Shown here one piece after another: positions 63,010-64,000 of a stretch of DNA of 64,000 bases (position 1 is its first letter; every line of letters begins with the position of its first letter). This stretch comes from Forficula auricularia. Taxonomy: Eukaryota > Arthropoda > Insecta > Dermaptera > Forficulidae. The notes under the pieces were generated by a model. That model worked only from the letters and a program-made list of their open reading frames with translations, had not been told where the DNA came from and searched no databases. The stretch is taken from contig JALMQS010000153.1 in NCBI GenBank assembly GCA_024734495.1, positions 8,581,294 through 8,645,293 on the forward strand, in the 5' to 3' direction. The translations under genes were made by a program, and so were the position numbers.

Positions 63010-63230
63010 AAGGATTATCGCAATTCTTCTGTGCGAATTCCAGTTCCAATTTCCTTTACATTTCTTGTTTTTTCTTAAACAGATTTACAACACAATAAAA
63101 TGAAGCTTGTGAGGGTGTATTCCTATCAGGAAAACGCTCGGCATCCATTTCAATAGCAGCCCCATAACTCTTCTTCCACATTGACCATATTTAAGACCAT
63201 TTCAATTCTGTCTTCAACAAAATCCTCCAT
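63010..63230 (-). pseudogene. Transposase N-terminal relic (DUF4817-like), second copy
   Basis: Minus strand from ATG at 63,230: MEDFVEDRIEMVL, then after frame changes GAAIEMDAERFPDRNTPSQA, VVNLFKK and IGTGIRTEEL. This is the better copy of the domain seen at 2,340-2,600. It is an N-terminal DNA-binding segment only, with no catalytic domain. Confidence 0.6.
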
Positions 63231-64000
63231 TTTTATTATGCCAATACAATATAACTATCTACTGGATTGACACGCGATATAAACTTTTCTAAACCCAAAA
63301 AGTTTAAGTAGTTCAATAAATAGAAAATAATCTCTTAAATCGGTGTATAATGAAGTTTTAAGATCATTATAAACACTTATTTTCATGGTTGTGAAATTTC
63401 GATTTAATAATTATTATTTGATAATTAAGTTGAATAATTGTTAAAAATAATTATTAGTTTTTTTTTTGAAATCTAATAATTGATTTAGTATGTTTTTTAT
63501 TTGATGTCGTATAAAAAATAGTTCTTATACAAGTTGCTCAGTTTTTTTTTTTGTAGATTATGAATAGGAAAAGAAATATATATAGGTTTCCATTTAAAAA
63601 ACAGAACTTGACCTCGAAATACCCTTGAAAAATTGTTCTAGATCGACAAACAATAGCGTAGTTTAGTTTCCCCTCGATATAAATAAACTTTTATTTGAAA
63701 CTTCTTTCATATAATTCACTGTTTTTGAGTTATAAGACTGTCTCAAGATAAAAACTCAGAGAGTTTTGGGATATTATGGGCCAAAATGACGAAAAAGGCC
63801 ATTTTGACTCTATTTTCGAGTCCCATTAGATATGAAACAGCAATATTTGAAATCAAAATATTTTGTTGTCGTAATAGAAAACAGCTTCCTTTTTGATTTT
63901 CAAATTACCACTTGTTTTTAGCTGAATTAGAACTCGAGTTATAACTAAAAAACTAAAAACTCATGTTTTTATCTATGTTTTATCTATATTTATTATAATT

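Larger units (their letters stand above)
62385..64000. mobile_element. Nested palindrome: fold-back F arms around fold-back P
   Basis: Outer arms (62,385-62,541 and 63,757-63,925) belong to family F. Inner arms (62,542-62,990 and 63,400-63,756) belong to family P (compare 1,777-3,004). The F copy continues past the right edge of the window. The centre holds a transposase relic. Confidence 0.75.

Overview
This window is repeat-dominated nuclear DNA from an AT-rich animal genome, most likely an arthropod. The signs are nested DNA transposons of the hAT, Tc1/mariner, Tigger and PIF/Harbinger types, tRNA-derived SINEs with poly(A) tails, non-LTR and LTR retrotransposons, and no operons or dense coding. 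A parasitic copepod would fit but the sequence does not prove it. I found no complete host protein-coding gene. The coding signal is almost entirely transposon debris, plus one recent LTR retrotransposon and a few GC-richer single-copy islands that might carry exons or regulatory DNA. A 100-base run of N at 55,441-55,540 is an assembly gap.

Layout. Positions 1-9,400 hold fold-back (palindromic) elements, Tc1-like elements with long inverted arms, hAT ends, and a hAT MITE with a perfect 8-bp target duplication. Positions 9,400-14,600 hold a small MITE, a SINE, more fold-backs, a GAAGTCGG-ended element flanked by a 107-bp duplication, and a possible secreted-protein exon. Positions 14,900-17,200 are a nest with a truncated LINE and a solo LTR. 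Positions 17,900-21,750 hold a hAT element with a decayed transposase, GAAGTCGG-ended elements and a second copy of the hAT MITE. Positions 23,120-28,559 are one LTR retrotransposon on the minus strand with near-identical 690-bp LTRs, a gag-like region and no visible reverse transcriptase. Positions 28,700-41,150 hold LINE and Harbinger relics, a family with a tRNA-like head (three copies), a 1.2-kb palindrome, an internally deleted mariner, a Tigger relic, and a 296-bp insert ending in a perfect 93-bp palindrome. Positions 41,150-55,440 are mostly AT-rich with hAT and mariner relics, PIF-type MITEs, and a primer-binding-site-like motif beside the gap. Positions 55,541-64,000 are almost wholly fold-back elements, SINEs and a repeated 1.4-kb block.

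The recurring theme is at least ten loci with the hammerhead-ribozyme layout CTGANGA, one extra base, stem II, GAAA, a tiny stem III, and a stem I that closes in most copies. They fall into five sequence types, and stem bases differ between copies while pairing is kept. Most sit in or beside inverted repeats. Minimal hammerheads of this kind are known from Penelope-like retroelements, but no Penelope reverse transcriptase is visible here, so these look like non-autonomous relatives. Very short insertions with clear target duplications (16 nt plus A18; 48 bp; a tRNA-bearing 329-bp insert) show active target-primed insertion in this genome.
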